Source: JACKAQ01 sp965227145
GTDB taxonomy: Bacteria > Calditrichota > Calditrichia > RBG-13-44-9 > J075
Assembly (NCBI GenBank): GCA_965227145.1
Contig: OZ245730.1
Coordinates: 248,001 to 312,000 of the forward strand
Direction of reading: 5' to 3'
Length of the DNA: 64,000 bases
In this document: positions 28,134 to 36,768 of the stretch, piece after piece
How the letters are laid out: every line of letters begins with the position of its first letter
Numbering within the stretch: position 1 is the first letter of the stretch
Made by a program: the position numbers and the translations under genes
Notes under the pieces: generated by a model
Told to the model about the DNA's origin: nothing
The model's database searches: none
Seen by the model: the letters and a program-made list of their open reading frames with translations, nothing else

Positions 28134-29084
28134 ATGCATGTTATTGACGCGCTGAAAAATGCCAAAAAAATGTTGATTTCATTGGAGATAACGCCGCCAA
28201 ATAAAGGCACGAGCATCGATGAATTATACACAACGCTGGATGAATTAATGCCGTTCAATCCGGCTTTTATTAATGTTACTTATCACCAGCCGCAAGTGGT
28301 TTACGAAGAAATTGACGGAGTGATTCACCGGGTGCCGAAACGCAAAAAACCGGGAACGGTGGGGATTTGCGCATCCATTGCCAACCGCTATAATATTGAT
28401 ATGGTCCCGCATTTTAGCTGCGGCGGTTTCGATAAATACGAAACCGAAGATGCGCTGATCGATTTGCATTACCTCGGTTTGCACAATATTCTGGCGCTGC
28501 GGGGCGATCCGCCGTTGGGCTACAACCAGTTTATTCCGGAAAAAGGCGGGCACCGGTTCGCGTGGGAATTGGTCAAACAAATCACCGATATGAACCGCGG
28601 ATTATACATCGAAGATCTGGAAGATCCGCAGCCGACCAATTTTTGTATCGGCGTTGCCGGATATCCGGAGAAACATTTTGAATCGCCGAATAGCGAAAAA
28701 GATTTGCTGCACCTCAAAAAAAAGGTGGAGCAAGGGGCGCATTACATCATCACCCAAATGTTTTTCGATTTTTCGTATTACAAAAATTTTGTGGAAAAAG
28801 CCCGCGATGCTGGCATCGCCGTTCCGATTATTCCGGGAATAAAACCGCTGTCCAGCGTTAAACAATTGCACGCTATTCCCCGGACATTCCACGTGACCAT
28901 TCCCAACGAAATTGTGGATGGGATGGAAGCCGCCAAAACACCGGAGCAGGCACGCAAGGTTGCCACGGAAAAAATTTCAACACTGTGCAAACAATTGATC
29001 GATTACAAAGTGCCCGGTATCCATTTATACACGATGGGTCGCGGTCGCGCCACCAAAGATTTGTTGATGGCGCTGAACGACTAA
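28134..29084 (+). CDS. metF: Methylenetetrahydrofolate reductase
   Basis: The 316-residue protein is a TIM-barrel FAD enzyme that makes 5-methyl-THF for methionine synthesis. Family features are the N-terminal LISLEITPPNKG, FINVTYHQP, LHNILALRGDPP, and ITQMFFDFSYYKNFVEKARDAGI followed by PIIPGIKPL. Length is as expected. It lies 108 bp downstream of pfp behind a hairpin, so expression may be independent. No SAM or other riboswitch was recognised upstream. Confidence 0.95.
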   Translation: MHVIDALKNAKKMLISLEITPPNKGTSIDELYTTLDELMPFNPAFINVTYHQPQVVYEEIDGVIHRVPKRKKPGTVGICASIANRYNIDMVPHFSCGGFDKYETEDALIDLHYLGLHNILALRGDPPLGYNQFIPEKGGHRFAWELVKQITDMNRGLYIEDLEDPQPTNFCIGVAGYPEKHFESPNSEKDLLHLKKKVEQGAHYIITQMFFDFSYYKNFVEKARDAGIAVPIIPGIKPLSSVKQLHAIPRTFHVTIPNEIVDGMEAAKTPEQARKVATEKISTLCKQLIDYKVPGIHLYTMGRGRATKDLLMALND

Positions 29085-29157
29085 CCTGTGATGATTTTGC
29101 CGCTACTGTGAGTATTATTCACACCCTCATTTGGAAACCCGACATCGAAAAATATCA

Positions 29158-29188
29158 ACGCAAGTGATTGAAAAACAGTCACTTGCGT
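29158..29188 (+). terminator. Perfect 10-bp hairpin after metF
   Basis: ACGCAAGTGA (29158-29167) pairs perfectly with 29179-29188 around an 11-nt A-rich loop. No T run follows, so a terminator role is uncertain. Confidence 0.45.
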
Positions 29189-29275
29189 AACTGCTGATAC
29201 GGCGTTAAAAATGTGGCATCCAATTTGTTTTATAATCCATGGGAAAACGGAACACAACCAATGGAGGAATATGTC

Positions 29276-30115
29276 ATGAAAACAATGAATCAACACAACA
29301 GGTTTGGGCTGCCGGTTTTGTTTGCAGCCTTGCTGATATTTTTTGCCGGATGCGATGACAAAGCATCAACCAATCCGCAGGAGGAAGCGCCGGAAATTCC
29401 GCCGCTGTCCACATTTCTGATCGATTTTAACAGCTTCGATACAACCGCCGCATTGCCGAAAATTAACGGAAATGCCATCCAGCAACAGGACGCCAACTGG
29501 CGTTGGGCGGGTTTCAAAGTGGGTGTCTGGAATGTGGTCATCACGGTTAATCTGGCGATTCCGGTTGCCGCGTTTGTGGAATCTTTCAAACATGAACCGG
29601 TGCAGCAAAGTGACGGATCGTGGGTGTGGGCATACAATTTTGGCATCGGGAACAGCGCAAAGCTGCGCGCGTTCGCCGAAAACAACGAAATCAATTGGGA
29701 AATGCGCATCACCAAACCCAACCAATACACCGATTTTCTGTGGTTTACCGGCGTGTCCAATCTCACCGCGACCGAGGGCACCTGGCAACTGAACTTTTCG
29801 CCAAACGATCCCAAACCGTATCTCGATATTTTGTGGCATCGCAACCCGCAGCAGGGCACAGCGGATGTGCGTTACACAAATGTCATCCCCAACAATCCCG
29901 GAAACGGCGGTTATATTTTTTACGGTATTACCAATAATTCGCCATTCAACGCATTTTATGATATCTGGAATGTTGAGCTGAACAACCTGACCAATATCGA
30001 ATGGAATCGCAGTGATTTTCACGGGAATATCATCGATCCGATGCATTTTGGTGACGCCGACCGGCATTGCTGGGATACGCTCGATAACGGGCTGATCGAC
30101 ATCACTTGCCAGTAG
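29276..30115 (+). CDS. Lipoprotein of unknown function
   Basis: ATG 29276 with SD GGAGG (29264-29268) gives 279 residues; the frame is open further upstream to 29213 but that adds residues before the signal. The lipobox is IFFAGC (Cys26), followed by a short acidic/Pro linker. The body is beta-rich with many Trp and Asn residues (DANWRWAGFKVGVWN, GTWQLNFSPNDPKPYLDI). I do not recognise a family. It is probably attached to a membrane facing the periplasm or outside. A hairpin (30198-30225) follows. Confidence 0.7.
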   Translation: MKTMNQHNRFGLPVLFAALLIFFAGCDDKASTNPQEEAPEIPPLSTFLIDFNSFDTTAALPKINGNAIQQQDANWRWAGFKVGVWNVVITVNLAIPVAAFVESFKHEPVQQSDGSWVWAYNFGIGNSAKLRAFAENNEINWEMRITKPNQYTDFLWFTGVSNLTATEGTWQLNFSPNDPKPYLDILWHRNPQQGTADVRYTNVIPNNPGNGGYIFYGITNNSPFNAFYDIWNVELNNLTNIEWNRSDFHGNIIDPMHFGDADRHCWDTLDNGLIDITCQ

Positions 30116-30197
30116 CCATTTTTATTGCTCCCGTAGAAATTCCGATGGCAATTTTTTGCAGCTGCAAAGCTAAATATTTGAGAAAAAATTATTGCAC

Positions 30198-30225
30198 ATC
30201 CGGTTTGCTATTATGCGAACCGGAT
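30198..30225 (+). terminator. Inverted repeat after the lipoprotein gene
   Basis: ATCCGGTT (30198-30205) pairs perfectly with 30218-30225. The T-rich tail is short; a weak terminator is likely. Confidence 0.45.
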
Positions 30226-30274
30226 ATTTCCCTCGCATAAGACCGCTAAAATTTTCACATCCCGAAAAAAAATC

Positions 30275-30303
30275 TTGACATTTTCACAGATGCTTGTTTA
30301 TAT
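30275..30303 (+). promoter_or_regulatory. Sigma70-type promoter of blaI-M56/M23
   Basis: TTGACA (30275-30280) and TTATAT (30298-30303) are separated by 17 bp, about 50 bp upstream of the blaI-like start at 30355. It is the best promoter match found in the window. Confidence 0.8.
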
Positions 30304-30313
30304 TCGCAGTGTT

Positions 30314-30326
30314 GTTACATTGTAAC
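30314..30326. promoter_or_regulatory. Candidate BlaI operator
   Basis: A 13-bp perfect palindrome GTTACATTGTAAC lies about 10 bp after the -10 box, over the expected transcription start. It matches the TTACA/TGTAA half-sites known for BlaI/MecI repressors, so autorepression is expected. Confidence 0.75.
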
Positions 30327-30354
30327 GATGTATTTAATAATTAGCGAGGTTGTT

Positions 30355-30753
30355 ATGTCTTCAGAAAACATTTTCCCCGATCTCTCAAAAGCGGAATACG
30401 ATATCCTCAGTGTATTATGGCAAAATGGGCAGCAAAGTGTGCGGGAAGTTCACGATCAATTAAGCGCAGCCAACAAATGGGCTTATTCCACCACAAAAAC
30501 AATGATGGATCGGATGGTCAAAAAAGAATTGCTTGTCCGAAAAAATTTTCACGGTGTGTTCATTTATAAGCCGCTTATTTCAAAACCGGTGGGATTGGTA
30601 AAGATGGTAAAATATTTTGCTGACCGGGTGTTGGAATTGGATTACGGCTCAGTGATCGCTTTGTTTGCCCGCAGCAAATTGGTTTCTGCCGAAGAAATTG
30701 AAGAGCTTTCTCGTCTGTTAGCCGAAAACCCGGAAGATGAGGAGAACGAATAA
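30355..30753 (+). CDS. BlaI/MecI/CopY-family repressor
   Basis: From ATG 30355 (GAGG nearby) the protein is 132 residues. It has an N-terminal winged helix (LSKAEYDILSVLWQNGQQSVREVHDQL, given here as its two halves LSKAEYDILSVLW and GQQSVREVHDQL), YSTTKTMMDRMVKKELL, and a helical dimerisation tail. BlaI-type repressors are inactivated by cleavage by their M56 partner. The stop overlaps the ATG of the M56/M23 gene (TAATG), so the pair is coupled. A promoter and matching palindrome lie just upstream. Confidence 0.92.
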   Translation: MSSENIFPDLSKAEYDILSVLWQNGQQSVREVHDQLSAANKWAYSTTKTMMDRMVKKELLVRKNFHGVFIYKPLISKPVGLVKMVKYFADRVLELDYGSVIALFARSKLVSAEEIEELSRLLAENPEDEENE

Positions 30754-32300
30754 TGCCGGACATCATTCTTGAATTCACATCTGTTTGCGATGCCATATTT
30801 CACTTTTTGCGACAACAAGCATTTTATACGACACTGGTTTTTGTGCCTGTTTTACTGTTGTCGTTGCTTATTCGTAAGCGTTTTCCATTGATGCACTATG
30901 GATTATGGGCGTTGGTTCTGCTCCGTTTTGTCCTGCCTTTGGATGTCTCATTTACATATAGTGCGCGTAACGGGCTCGATCAACTGTTAGTTTATCTCGA
31001 AGATTCCACCGGAGTGATTTCGTCGTTAAAAAACAATATTTTGACAGATACAGCCAATCAGCCAATCGTGATTCAGCCGGATCAAAACACAGCAGGCGAT
31101 ATTGCGTCGGTTCAGAGTAACCGAACGCCTTTTTCCTGGCGCACATATTTTACCATCAGTTGGTTTATCGGTGGCGTATTGTTTGGCGGAATATTATTCT
31201 GGCAGCTTGTCCGAATTAAACGCGTGGTGCGACAGGCTTCAGTCATTCACGATGCGCAACTGCAACTTCTCGTTGACAATTGGCGACACCATTTCCGCAT
31301 TCGCCGGTCGATCCAACTCGTTTGTTCGGATAATTTTCTCTCTCCTTTTACAATGGGCGTATTTCGCCCGGTAATTTTTTTGCCAAAGCAGTTGATCCAA
31401 AACAGCCAACCATCTGTTTTAAATGCAGTTATCGCTCACGAAGCAGCGCACATCAAGCGTTTCGATGCCATGTGGATCAAACTACAAAACCTGATACAAA
31501 TTGTTTTCTTCTTTCACCCGGTTAGCTGGTATGCGATCAGGCAAATGGGTTACGCACGTGAGAGAATTTGTGATCGTATGGTTTTATCGAAAAATGTAAT
31601 TTCCGCCAGGGAATATGGAAAAAGTATGCTTCAAATTCTTCAATTAAACCTGTTTGGCGGAGTAACGCCGGAATGGACAGCCGGGTTTGGAAAACAACAA
31701 AAACAACTGTTTCAACGCATAAACGATATCAAAAGGGGAAAAGCAATGCAAACCAGAAAATCCGTATTTGTCACCACATTTTTACTGGTTATGTTGGGAT
31801 GTTTTTTGCTGCCGATGGCAAATTTATCACCATCATTAAATAAGCTACATGCCGCAGAAGCGCCGGATGAACCGGAAATCAAATGGGTTTTGCCTATCCA
31901 TCAAGGATACATCAGCTCTGATTTCGGGGATCGCATTCATCCTGTTACCAAAAAGAAACAGTTCCATCGGGGAGTGGATGTTGCTGCACCGAAAGGGATA
32001 GCGGTTTTCGCAGCCGCAGACGGGAAAGTTGTTTTTTCCGACAGAAAAGGAGGATACGGTTTGCTGGTTGAACTGGTGCATCCGGATGGCTATTTAACCC
32101 GTTATAGTGCAATGGATACGCTGTTAGTTCAAAACGGTCAAATTGTAAAAGCCGGTGAAATGATCGGAAAAGTCGGCAGTACCGGTTTGTCAACTGCGCC
32201 GCACCTGCATTTTGAAGTGTTGAATAATGATAAAGCGCTCAACCCGGCAAGCCTCATTGATTTTTCAGTGTTTAAAAAAGATCGCGTTGATCATCAGTAA
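30753..32300 (+). CDS. BlaR1-like M56 protease fused to M23 peptidase domain
   Basis: The 515-residue protein has an N-terminal M56 domain with about four membrane helices and the zinc motif HEAAH (229-233), followed by RERICDRMV. A last membrane helix (~337-358) leads to a C-terminal M23 (LytM) domain with HRGVDVA (His405, Asp409) and HLHFE (His484, His486). These are the zinc ligands and catalytic residues of active peptidoglycan endopeptidases. In classical BlaR1/MecR1 this position holds a penicillin-binding sensor domain, which is absent here. It is probably an envelope-stress sensor that signals to the adjacent BlaI-type repressor (inference). Confidence 0.9.
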   Translation: MPDIILEFTSVCDAIFHFLRQQAFYTTLVFVPVLLLSLLIRKRFPLMHYGLWALVLLRFVLPLDVSFTYSARNGLDQLLVYLEDSTGVISSLKNNILTDTANQPIVIQPDQNTAGDIASVQSNRTPFSWRTYFTISWFIGGVLFGGILFWQLVRIKRVVRQASVIHDAQLQLLVDNWRHHFRIRRSIQLVCSDNFLSPFTMGVFRPVIFLPKQLIQNSQPSVLNAVIAHEAAHIKRFDAMWIKLQNLIQIVFFFHPVSWYAIRQMGYARERICDRMVLSKNVISAREYGKSMLQILQLNLFGGVTPEWTAGFGKQQKQLFQRINDIKRGKAMQTRKSVFVTTFLLVMLGCFLLPMANLSPSLNKLHAAEAPDEPEIKWVLPIHQGYISSDFGDRIHPVTKKKQFHRGVDVAAPKGIAVFAAADGKVVFSDRKGGYGLLVELVHPDGYLTRYSAMDTLLVQNGQIVKAGEMIGKVGSTGLSTAPHLHFEVLNNDKALNPASLIDFSVFKKDRVDHQ

Positions 32301-32436
32301 TTGGCAGCTTTTTTACCATTCTGCGCCAATTGCGGTGTGGAAAATACGCATCACGTTATCCGAAAAAGTGCCTGTTTTACAATAATATTTTGATACGTTG
32401 CCATAATTCGGACCTCACGAAAAACCTTGCATATAT

Positions 32437-32462
32437 GCCCCAAAAAGCCTATTTTTTGGGGC
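32437..32462 (+). promoter_or_regulatory. Perfect 10-bp hairpin in the leader of the ATPase gene
   Basis: GCCCCAAAAA (32437-32446) pairs with 32453-32462 around a 6-nt loop. No T run follows the stem, so it is not a classical terminator. It ends 36 bp before the GTG start. Confidence 0.55.
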
Positions 32463-32498
32463 TATAAGATGCCAACAGAATTCAAAAAGGAGAGTCCA

Positions 32499-33599
32499 GT
32501 GGCACGTGTTGAACTGCAAAATGTCAATAAATATTACGACAAAAATGTCCACGCGATCAAAAACGCAAACCTCATTATTGAAGACAAAGAATTTGTAGTG
32601 CTGGTCGGACCGTCCGGTTGCGGCAAATCTACTTTGCTGCGAATGATTGCCGGTTTGGAAGAAATTTCCGGCGGCGATTTGGTGATCGACGGTCGTAAAG
32701 TGAACGACGTTCCGCCGAAAGATCGCGATATTGCGATGGTGTTCCAGAATTACGCGCTCTATCCGCACATGAGCGTTTTCGACAACATGGCGTTCGGGCT
32801 GAAACTGCGCAAATTCCCCAAAGAAGATATCCAGAAACGGGTGGAAGACGCTTCGGAAATTTTGGGTATCCGTGAATATTTGCAGCGCAAACCGAAAGCG
32901 CTTTCCGGCGGACAACGCCAGCGTGTGGCGCTCGGTCGCGCCATTGTTCGCAAACCGAAAGTTTTTTTGTTCGACGAACCGCTCTCCAATCTCGATGCCA
33001 AATTGCGCGTGCAAATGCGCATCGAAATCAACCGGCTGCACACCCGCCTGCAATCCACCATGATTTATGTGACCCACGATCAGATCGAAGCGATGACCAT
33101 GGGCGACAAAATTGTAGTGCTCAAAGATGGCGTTATCCAGCAGGTCGATTCGCCGCTGAATTTGTATAATCAGCCGGCTAACCTGTTTGTGGCCGGATTT
33201 ATCGGCAGCCCGGCAATGAATTTTATTCGCGGACAGCTGGTGAATTCCGGCAAAATGCAGTTCCAGTCCGGCAAATTGCAAATTACCCTGCCGGAAGACA
33301 AAGCCGCATTACTCCAGAAACACGGTGCACAGGAAGTCATTTTGGGCGTTCGCCCGGAACATTTGCACGACGTGCGCAACAAAAATGGACGGCTGATTTC
33401 TGAAACACAGGAAACCAATATTGATGTGGTCGAACCGATCGGCAACGAAATTTTTGTCTATTTCAACGCCGGAAATGAAAATTTGTGCATGCGCACATCG
33501 CCGGAGCAAACCTATACGGTGCGGGAAAATTTCTCGTTCGCGCTGGATTTGGGCAAGCTCTATTTCTTTGATGTGAACACCGAAGCACGGATTGTCTGA
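32499..33599 (+). CDS. MalK/UgpC-type ABC transporter ATP-binding protein
   Basis: GTG 32499 with SD AAGGAG (32487-32492) gives 366 residues; an upstream ATG at 32427 would run through a hairpin and is less likely. Walker A GPSGCGKST, signature LSGGQRQR, Walker B VFLFDEPLSNLD and H-loop YVTHDQ are intact. The C-terminal ~130 residues are the TOBE/MalK regulatory domain (LGVRPEHL). It energises sugar or glycerol-3-phosphate uptake, but no permease or binding-protein gene is nearby. It may serve several importers encoded elsewhere. Confidence 0.92.
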   Translation: MARVELQNVNKYYDKNVHAIKNANLIIEDKEFVVLVGPSGCGKSTLLRMIAGLEEISGGDLVIDGRKVNDVPPKDRDIAMVFQNYALYPHMSVFDNMAFGLKLRKFPKEDIQKRVEDASEILGIREYLQRKPKALSGGQRQRVALGRAIVRKPKVFLFDEPLSNLDAKLRVQMRIEINRLHTRLQSTMIYVTHDQIEAMTMGDKIVVLKDGVIQQVDSPLNLYNQPANLFVAGFIGSPAMNFIRGQLVNSGKMQFQSGKLQITLPEDKAALLQKHGAQEVILGVRPEHLHDVRNKNGRLISETQETNIDVVEPIGNEIFVYFNAGNENLCMRTSPEQTYTVRENFSFALDLGKLYFFDVNTEARIV

Positions 33600-33674
33600 A
33601 ACTCTGCCGGTTTTGGTCATCAAACAAACATGCGAGGAACGTGTTACCGTTCCGAAAATTGACAGGAAAAACAA

Positions 33675-34547
33675 TTGATTGAATGGAATGTGAGCCGGGA
33701 AGTATTCTCCATCGGTCCGGTTACCTTACGCTGGTACAGCCTGATGTTTATGCTGGCATTTTTAGCCGGCTACTATTTGACGCGCAAATTTTTCCGCCAG
33801 GAAGGCAAGCCCGAAAGCGATGTGGAGGATCTGTTTCTCTTCACATTTATCGCCACGGTTTTTGGTGCGCGATTGGGGCACGTGCTTTTTTACAGCCCCG
33901 GATTTTATTTCAGTAATCCCATCGAAATCCTCAAGGTTTGGGAAGGCGGATTAGCCAGCCACGGCGCGGCAATCGGCATTCCGATTGCGCTGTATCTGTA
34001 TTCCCGGAAACGCCCGGATCAGCCGTTTTTATGGGTGATCGATCGTGTGGTAATTGTGGTTGCGCTGGCCGGATTTTTTATCCGGCTCGGCAATTTGTTC
34101 AATTCCGAAATCGTCGGCAGCCCGACAGCCATGCCGTGGGGATTCAAATTTCCGCTGTATGAGCAGATGAACAACACGCAATACGCGATGAATCCGGTCG
34201 CGCGGCATCCCGCCCAATTATACGAAGCCATCGCTTACCTATTGATTTTTATATTCTTATACAAAATTTACCAATCCAAAAAAGAGCGCACCGAACGCGG
34301 ATTGCTGCTCGGTATTTTTTTTGTCGGGATTTTTGGATTTCGTTTTTTTGTGGAATTTTTAAAAGAATTTCAGGAAGCGTGGGAAGCCACCATTCCGCTG
34401 AAAATGGGGCAGTGGCTGAGCATCCCGTTTGTGTTGCTGGGTATTTGGCTGATTTATCGGGCAAAAAAAAATGGCGAACCGGAAGTGCAAGTCACAAAAC
34501 CGGCGGGTGAACATTCAGCCAGTCCCCGAAAGCGGAAAAAACGATAG
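33675..34547 (+). CDS. lgt: Prolipoprotein diacylglyceryl transferase
   Basis: The 290-residue integral membrane enzyme adds diacylglycerol to the lipobox Cys, the first step in lipoprotein maturation. Family motifs are GGLASHGAAIG, the Lgt signature region RLGNLFNSEIVG, RHPAQLYEA and GFRFFVEFLKE. The start is TTG at 33675 with SD ACAGGAAA. The C-terminal ~25 residues are basic and probably cytoplasmic. Several lipoproteins encoded in this window are likely substrates. Confidence 0.96.
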   Translation: MIEWNVSREVFSIGPVTLRWYSLMFMLAFLAGYYLTRKFFRQEGKPESDVEDLFLFTFIATVFGARLGHVLFYSPGFYFSNPIEILKVWEGGLASHGAAIGIPIALYLYSRKRPDQPFLWVIDRVVIVVALAGFFIRLGNLFNSEIVGSPTAMPWGFKFPLYEQMNNTQYAMNPVARHPAQLYEAIAYLLIFIFLYKIYQSKKERTERGLLLGIFFVGIFGFRFFVEFLKEFQEAWEATIPLKMGQWLSIPFVLLGIWLIYRAKKNGEPEVQVTKPAGEHSASPRKRKKR

Positions 34548-34714
34548 AAATCCTATCTCCAAACTGTTACTTACCACCAAATTTTGTCTGCAGGTACTCA
34601 TTTGCGGCTAAAGCAATTTTGCGGTAATTTTGTATCTTTTTTCAAATTTTTCCATTTGGAAAGTTGCGGTTTCTGTGCGATTTTTGATCGCCAAAAAAGA
34701 GAGAATCGAAAAAT

Positions 34715-35905
34715 ATGACCGAACAAATTCCCGAAGAAACATACTCATCCGATGTTCACGTTGTGGAACTGGACAACCGCAAATTTATTCTGGTTGGCAC
34801 GGCGCATATCTCCAAAGAATCCGCCCGGCTGGTGCGCGAAGTGATCGAAAAAGAGCAGCCGGACACCGTTTGCGTCGAACTGGATCAGCAGCGATACAAA
34901 TCGCTCGCCGAACAGCGCAAATGGGAAAATCTCGATCTGAAATCGGTGATTCGCCAAAAACAATTGGCGACGCTGCTCATCAATTTGCTGTTGGCATCGT
35001 ATCAAAAACGGCTCGGGCAGCAACTGGGCGTTCAGCCCGGCGTTGAGCTGCTGGAAGCCGTGAAAGCTGCGGAAGACAACAATATTCCCATCGCGCTGTG
35101 CGACCGCGATATTCGCATCACGCTGCGCCGCGCATGGAATTCGATGACGTTTGTGGACAAAGCCAAACTGCTCACCGCGGGATTTGCGGGTGTTTTCGAA
35201 AAGCAGGAAATTTCCGAAGAACAGCTGGCGGAAATCCGCCAAAAAGATGTGCTCACCGAGCTGATTGCCGAAATGGGCAAAGCCATGCCCACCCTAAAAA
35301 CCGTGCTGATTGACGAGCGCGATAGCTATCTCGCCCAAAAAATCCGCGATGCCAAAGGTGACAAAATTGTGGCGATTGTCGGTGCCGGTCACGTTCAGGG
35401 TATGCTGGAAACGTTAAAAAACCATCGCACCCGCGATCTGGCGGAAATCGAAAAAATCCCGCCGATGTCGCCAGTGTGGAAAGTGGTTGGCTGGGGAATT
35501 CCGGCGATTATTATCGCCTCGATCGCATATATCGGCTGGAGCAAAGGGCTGGGCGCGGCGGGCGACAACGCGCTGTATTGGTTTTTGGCGAACGGCATTC
35601 CCTGTGCAATTGGCGGCATTGCCGCGCTGGCGCATCCGCTGACCATCGTGACCGGATTTTTTGCCGCACCGTTCACCAGTTTAACGCCGGTGATTGGCGC
35701 CGGATATGTTTGCGCGTTTGTTCAGGCGTATTTGCAGCCACCGGTTGTGCGGGAATTTCAGACGGTCAGCGAGCATATTGCCGAACCACGTAACTGGTGG
35801 AAAAACAAGTTGTTACGGGTGTTTCTCGTATTCATTCTCACCAGTCTCGGCAGCCTGATTGGCACATATGTTGGCGCGTACGAAATTATTCGCAATCTGT
35901 TTTAA
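34715..35905 (+). CDS. TraB/PrgY family membrane protein
   Basis: The 396-residue protein has an N-terminal TraB/TIKI-like domain (~10-240) with ILVGTAHISKESARLV, TVCVELDQQRY and a conserved GAGHVQGM. A C-terminal portion with about four membrane helices (~250-396) follows. PrgY in Enterococcus limits pheromone activity, and TIKI relatives are metalloproteases; the function here is unknown. It is followed after 14 bp by the TSUP gene, so the two probably form an operon. Confidence 0.87.
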   Translation: MTEQIPEETYSSDVHVVELDNRKFILVGTAHISKESARLVREVIEKEQPDTVCVELDQQRYKSLAEQRKWENLDLKSVIRQKQLATLLINLLLASYQKRLGQQLGVQPGVELLEAVKAAEDNNIPIALCDRDIRITLRRAWNSMTFVDKAKLLTAGFAGVFEKQEISEEQLAEIRQKDVLTELIAEMGKAMPTLKTVLIDERDSYLAQKIRDAKGDKIVAIVGAGHVQGMLETLKNHRTRDLAEIEKIPPMSPVWKVVGWGIPAIIIASIAYIGWSKGLGAAGDNALYWFLANGIPCAIGGIAALAHPLTIVTGFFAAPFTSLTPVIGAGYVCAFVQAYLQPPVVREFQTVSEHIAEPRNWWKNKLLRVFLVFILTSLGSLIGTYVGAYEIIRNLF

Positions 35906-35919
35906 TAAAGGATATTCAA

Positions 35920-36693
35920 ATGGAATATCTGATTATTTGCGGCGTTTCGCTGATTGCAGCGGGGCTGACCCTGTTCTCCGGATTCGGGTTGGGAACGTTG
36001 CTGCTGCCGGCATTTGCGCTGTTTTTCCCCGCCGAAGTTGCCGTCGGGATGACGGCAGTTGTGCACCTTGCCAATAATCTCTTCAAATTTGCGCTGCTCG
36101 GCAAACATGCGGATAAATCTGTTGCGATGCGTTTCGGTTTTCCGGCAATTTTTGCAGCGCTGATCGGCGCGAAAATGTTGCTTTTTATCGCAGATTTACC
36201 GGCAATTTTCAACTGGCAGCTTGCCGGTTTCAGCTTTTCAATCACACCGGTTAATTTGACCATCGGCATTTTGATGATCCTTTTTGCGATTGTGGAAATT
36301 CTGCCGAACCTCAAAAATTTCTCTCTCGAACAAAAATGGCTACCGTTTGGCGGCGCACTCAGCGGATTTTTCGGCGGGCTTTCCGGGCATCAGGGCGCGT
36401 TGCGATCCATCTTTTTGCTGCGTGCCGGACTCACGAAAGAAGCGTTCATCGCCACCGGCGTAGTGATCGCTTGCGTGATCGATATCTCCCGGATTTTCAT
36501 TTACAGCGAACGATTTTCCGGTCAGCATTTCGAGGGCAATTATTTGCTGTTGATTGCCGCGATGCTCACCGCGTTTTTGGGTGCATACATCGGTAGCAAA
36601 TTACTCACAAAAATTACGATGAATGTTGTTCAAGCGATTGTTTCTATCTTGCTGATTGTATTGGGTTTAGCGTTGAGCGTTGGCATTATTTGA
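35920..36693 (+). CDS. TSUP (TauE/SafE) family membrane permease
   Basis: ATG 35920 after SD AAAGGA gives 257 residues; the frame is open upstream into the traB gene, but that part has no TSUP character. There are about eight hydrophobic helices, with the family repeat in GFGLGTLLLPAFALFFP and GALSGFFGGLSGHQGALRS. TSUP proteins export or import small sulfur or organic anions. It ends at a strong bidirectional terminator. Confidence 0.88.
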   Translation: MEYLIICGVSLIAAGLTLFSGFGLGTLLLPAFALFFPAEVAVGMTAVVHLANNLFKFALLGKHADKSVAMRFGFPAIFAALIGAKMLLFIADLPAIFNWQLAGFSFSITPVNLTIGILMILFAIVEILPNLKNFSLEQKWLPFGGALSGFFGGLSGHQGALRSIFLLRAGLTKEAFIATGVVIACVIDISRIFIYSERFSGQHFEGNYLLLIAAMLTAFLGAYIGSKLLTKITMNVVQAIVSILLIVLGLALSVGII

Positions 36694-36706
36694 CGGCTTG
36701 CGGCAT

Positions 36707-36746
36707 AAAAACCCCGCTGCTCGCTACGCAAACAGCGGTTTTTTTT
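36707..36746. terminator. Bidirectional terminator
   Basis: CCGCTG (36714-36719) pairs with CAGCGG (36733-36738), with eight T on the right and five A on the left. It serves the TSUP gene (+) and the convergent H-NOX gene (-). Confidence 0.85.
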
Positions 36747-36768
36747 CGGGCAGTGCAACTCACCTCAT

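Noticed and set aside
27039..28139. Antisense ORF (366 codons, minus strand)
   Set aside because: It is a shadow of the phosphofructokinase gene, with no recognisable domain and unlikely composition.
32437..32462. Terminator for the M56/M23 gene
   Set aside because: The hairpin has its T run inside the stem and none after it, so it does not fit an intrinsic terminator.
32415..33281. Antisense ORF (288 codons, minus strand)
   Set aside because: It is opposite the well-supported MalK-type ATPase and is His/Phe/Gln-rich without motifs.
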